NCBI RefSeq assembly: GCF_001586255.1
Contig: NZ_CP014544.1
Coordinates: 2,573,501-2,637,500 of the forward strand
Length of the DNA: 64,000 nucleotides
DNA from: Zhongshania aliphaticivorans
GTDB lineage: Bacteria; Pseudomonadota; Gammaproteobacteria; Pseudomonadales; Spongiibacteraceae
Direction: 5' to 3'
Positions 62,790 to 64,000 of the stretch are shown in pieces. The position numbers and the translations under genes are program-made. The stretch's first letter is position 1, and each line of letters starts with the position of its first letter. The notes beneath the pieces were generated by a model, which saw only the letters and a list, made by a program, of their open reading frames with translations, searched no databases and was not told where the DNA came from.

Positions 62790-63638
62790 ATGTCCTTTGC
62801 CAAGCAAAATCCCAAAATTCCCGAGGGTATTAACACCTCGAGCGATAACCCCTTAAAGGAATTCACTATTCTGCTAGGCGGAATACTGCTCGTCATTTGC
62901 GCCATTGCTGCCCTGCTGCTGATATTTTCACATCAATTGGCACCACACATTCCCTTTCGCTACGAACAAGCCTTAGTCAATAAGTTTAGCGAACTCACCA
63001 GCGACAATAACAGCACTGAACAGACGATGATCGACGCCGAGCTTGCGCTCCAAGAACTCGGCCATCAGCTCGCCGAGAATTCAGCGCTAGCACCCGACAT
63101 AGAACTGCATTTCCACCTACTCGATGAGCCCGATGTACCCAACGCCTTTGCCACCTTGGGCGGCCATATTTTTGTCACCACCGGTTTGCTGCGCGAAGTG
63201 CCTTCAGAAAATGCCCTGGCCATGGTGCTCGCTCATGAAATTGCCCACATCAAATTTCGCCACCCCGCCCAATCTATTAGTGGCGGCCTATTAGTGCAGT
63301 TATTCTTAAGCATCGTGACCGGCCAAAATGCCGTCGCGCTGCAAGGCACCGTGCAACAAGCGGGCATCATGACCGTGCTCGGCTTTAGCCGAAAAATGGA
63401 AACCGCCGCCGACCGCGCGGCCCTCGACACCTTAGAGCAGCACTACGGCCACTTGGCTGACGCCGAAGTCTTCTTTGAAAAGATTTTAGCCAAGCACCAA
63501 CAAGCCAGTTGGCAGGCAATATTCGCCAGCCACCCCGATATGCAGCAACGTATTGAACAGATTAAAAAGCGGACTCAAAAGTCTAAAACAGCAGCCACTA
63601 AGGCACTAGACCCAAGGCTCAGCTACGAAAATTTATAA
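62790..63638 (+). CDS. Membrane-anchored M48 family metallopeptidase
   Basis: A 282-residue M48 peptidase. One membrane helix near residues 27-47 (FTILLGGILLVICAIAALLL) anchors it, and the catalytic domain is predicted outside the cytoplasm. The zinc motif HEIAH is at residues 149-153, with the third ligand likely in METAADRAALDTLEQHY. NAFATLGGHIFVTTGLL is the typical segment before the active site. It has no TPRs, unlike the BepA-like protein at 17872. It is the last gene of the YbjQ operon. Its final 20 bases overlap the convergent transporter gene. Confidence 0.85.
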   Translation: MSFAKQNPKIPEGINTSSDNPLKEFTILLGGILLVICAIAALLLIFSHQLAPHIPFRYEQALVNKFSELTSDNNSTEQTMIDAELALQELGHQLAENSALAPDIELHFHLLDEPDVPNAFATLGGHIFVTTGLLREVPSENALAMVLAHEIAHIKFRHPAQSISGGLLVQLFLSIVTGQNAVALQGTVQQAGIMTVLGFSRKMETAADRAALDTLEQHYGHLADAEVFFEKILAKHQQASWQAIFASHPDMQQRIEQIKKRTQKSKTAATKALDPRLSYENL

Positions 63639-63999
63639 ACTCGCGGCAACAAGAGATCGCTTCCTTGTGATATAGCCCAAGAAAGCCAGCCCCAGCAACC
63701 GAAATACTGAGCGCCGTTTTTAACACCCCTTCCCACTGATAATTGAACAGAATCCAGCCAGCAGAAAACGCTGCAAGCGCCTGCGCGCTAATCACGCTAA
63801 ATTCATTCACGGCTTGCGCTTTAAAGCGTTCATCCCCTTCGTAGGTCTCAGGGAGTAAAGCGGTGGCGGTCATAAACAACAGGTTCCAGCCCAGCCCAAG
63901 CAGCACCAGCGCCCACCAGTAATGCATTACCTCCTGCCCACTAAAGGCCACCGCAATCACCGCCAAATAGCAGCTCAAACCAGCAACTATTAGACTCAA
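63619..63999 (-). CDS. MFS-type transporter, C-terminal part (cut by window edge)
   Basis: The C-terminal 126 residues of a membrane protein whose start lies beyond the right edge. Four hydrophobic segments are seen, including WWALVLLGLGWNLLFMTATA and FSVISAQALAAFSAGWILF. The loop LLPETYEGDERFKAQAVNEF resembles the end of 12-helix major facilitator superfamily exporters. The last residues overlap the 3' end of the M48 gene by 20 bases. The substrate cannot be inferred. Confidence 0.65.
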   Translation of the reverse strand: MSLIVAGLSCYLAVIAVAFSGQEVMHYWWALVLLGLGWNLLFMTATALLPETYEGDERFKAQAVNEFSVISAQALAAFSAGWILFNYQWEGVLKTALSISVAGAGFLGLYHKEAISCCREFINFRS

Positions 64000-64000
64000 T

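Overview
The window looks like chromosomal DNA from a free-living, flagellated, probably marine gammaproteobacterium. The evidence is gene content, not a database match: a homodimeric-type AceE with AceF, a two-subunit pyruvate carboxylase divergent from a LysR gene (the pycR-pycA-pycB layout known from Pseudomonas), and a Pseudomonas/Vibrio-like polar flagellar cluster with sigma-54 and sigma-28 promoters. A member of the Spongiibacteraceae/Cellvibrionales is my best guess, at low confidence. I saw no tRNA, rRNA, CRISPR array, transposase or prophage gene.

Layout. 1-2013: a minus-strand fragment of a meta-cleavage catabolic cluster (SDR, C-C bond hydrolase, partial 2-keto-4-pentenoate hydratase). 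2067-8406: an ATP-grasp / alpha-E / transglutaminase peptide-modification-type locus holding both a split and a fused version of the ATP-grasp and alpha-E modules. 8661-13063: aceE-aceF with a terminator. 13399-19959: tusA, an AI-2E-type permease and an M16 lipoprotein protease, divergent from a BepA-like M48 protease, then an RRM protein overlapping a VF530-family protein. 20184-25545: a molybdopterin oxidoreductase, then sat and cysC (PAPS synthesis) with a divergent LysR gene and a perfect palindrome between them. 25571-30869: sulfotransferase, DUF1214 protein, trmH, hotdog thioesterase, acyl-CoA dehydrogenase. 30940-31746: a DUF4239-type membrane protein.

31963-52705 is a large flagellar cluster, all on the minus strand. 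In transcription order it runs fliLMNOPQR-flhB, fliC, flaG, fliD, fliS, fliT, a FleQ/FlrA-like regulator, a 60-codon ORF with a FleR/FlrC-like regulator, and fliEFGHIJK. I found good sigma-54-type promoters before fliL and before the 60-codon ORF, and a sigma-28 promoter before fliC. This fits the usual hierarchy of early regulator, sigma-54 hook-basal-body genes and sigma-28 filament genes. Both regulators lack a receiver domain and no sensor kinase gene is present.

52951-58129 carries two nearly identical ppiC genes. Between them lies a remnant of the 3' end of pycB/oadA. The geometry implies a past tandem duplication of about 1.07 kb. 58147-60661 is pycA with divergent pycR. 60732-63638 is an unusual operon: a membrane-anchored propeller-like protein fused to a YbjQ domain, a second membrane-anchored YbjQ protein, and a membrane M48 peptidase. 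The window ends inside an MFS-type transporter.

Dispersed non-coding repeats are conspicuous. A composite inverted-repeat family sits immediately 3' of cysC, trmH, the hotdog thioesterase gene and flhB. A second family of short palindromes (CTCCTGC/GCAGGAG-like cores) occurs at least five times. The best candidates for poorly described biology are the ATP-grasp/alpha-E/transglutaminase locus and the YbjQ/M48 operon.
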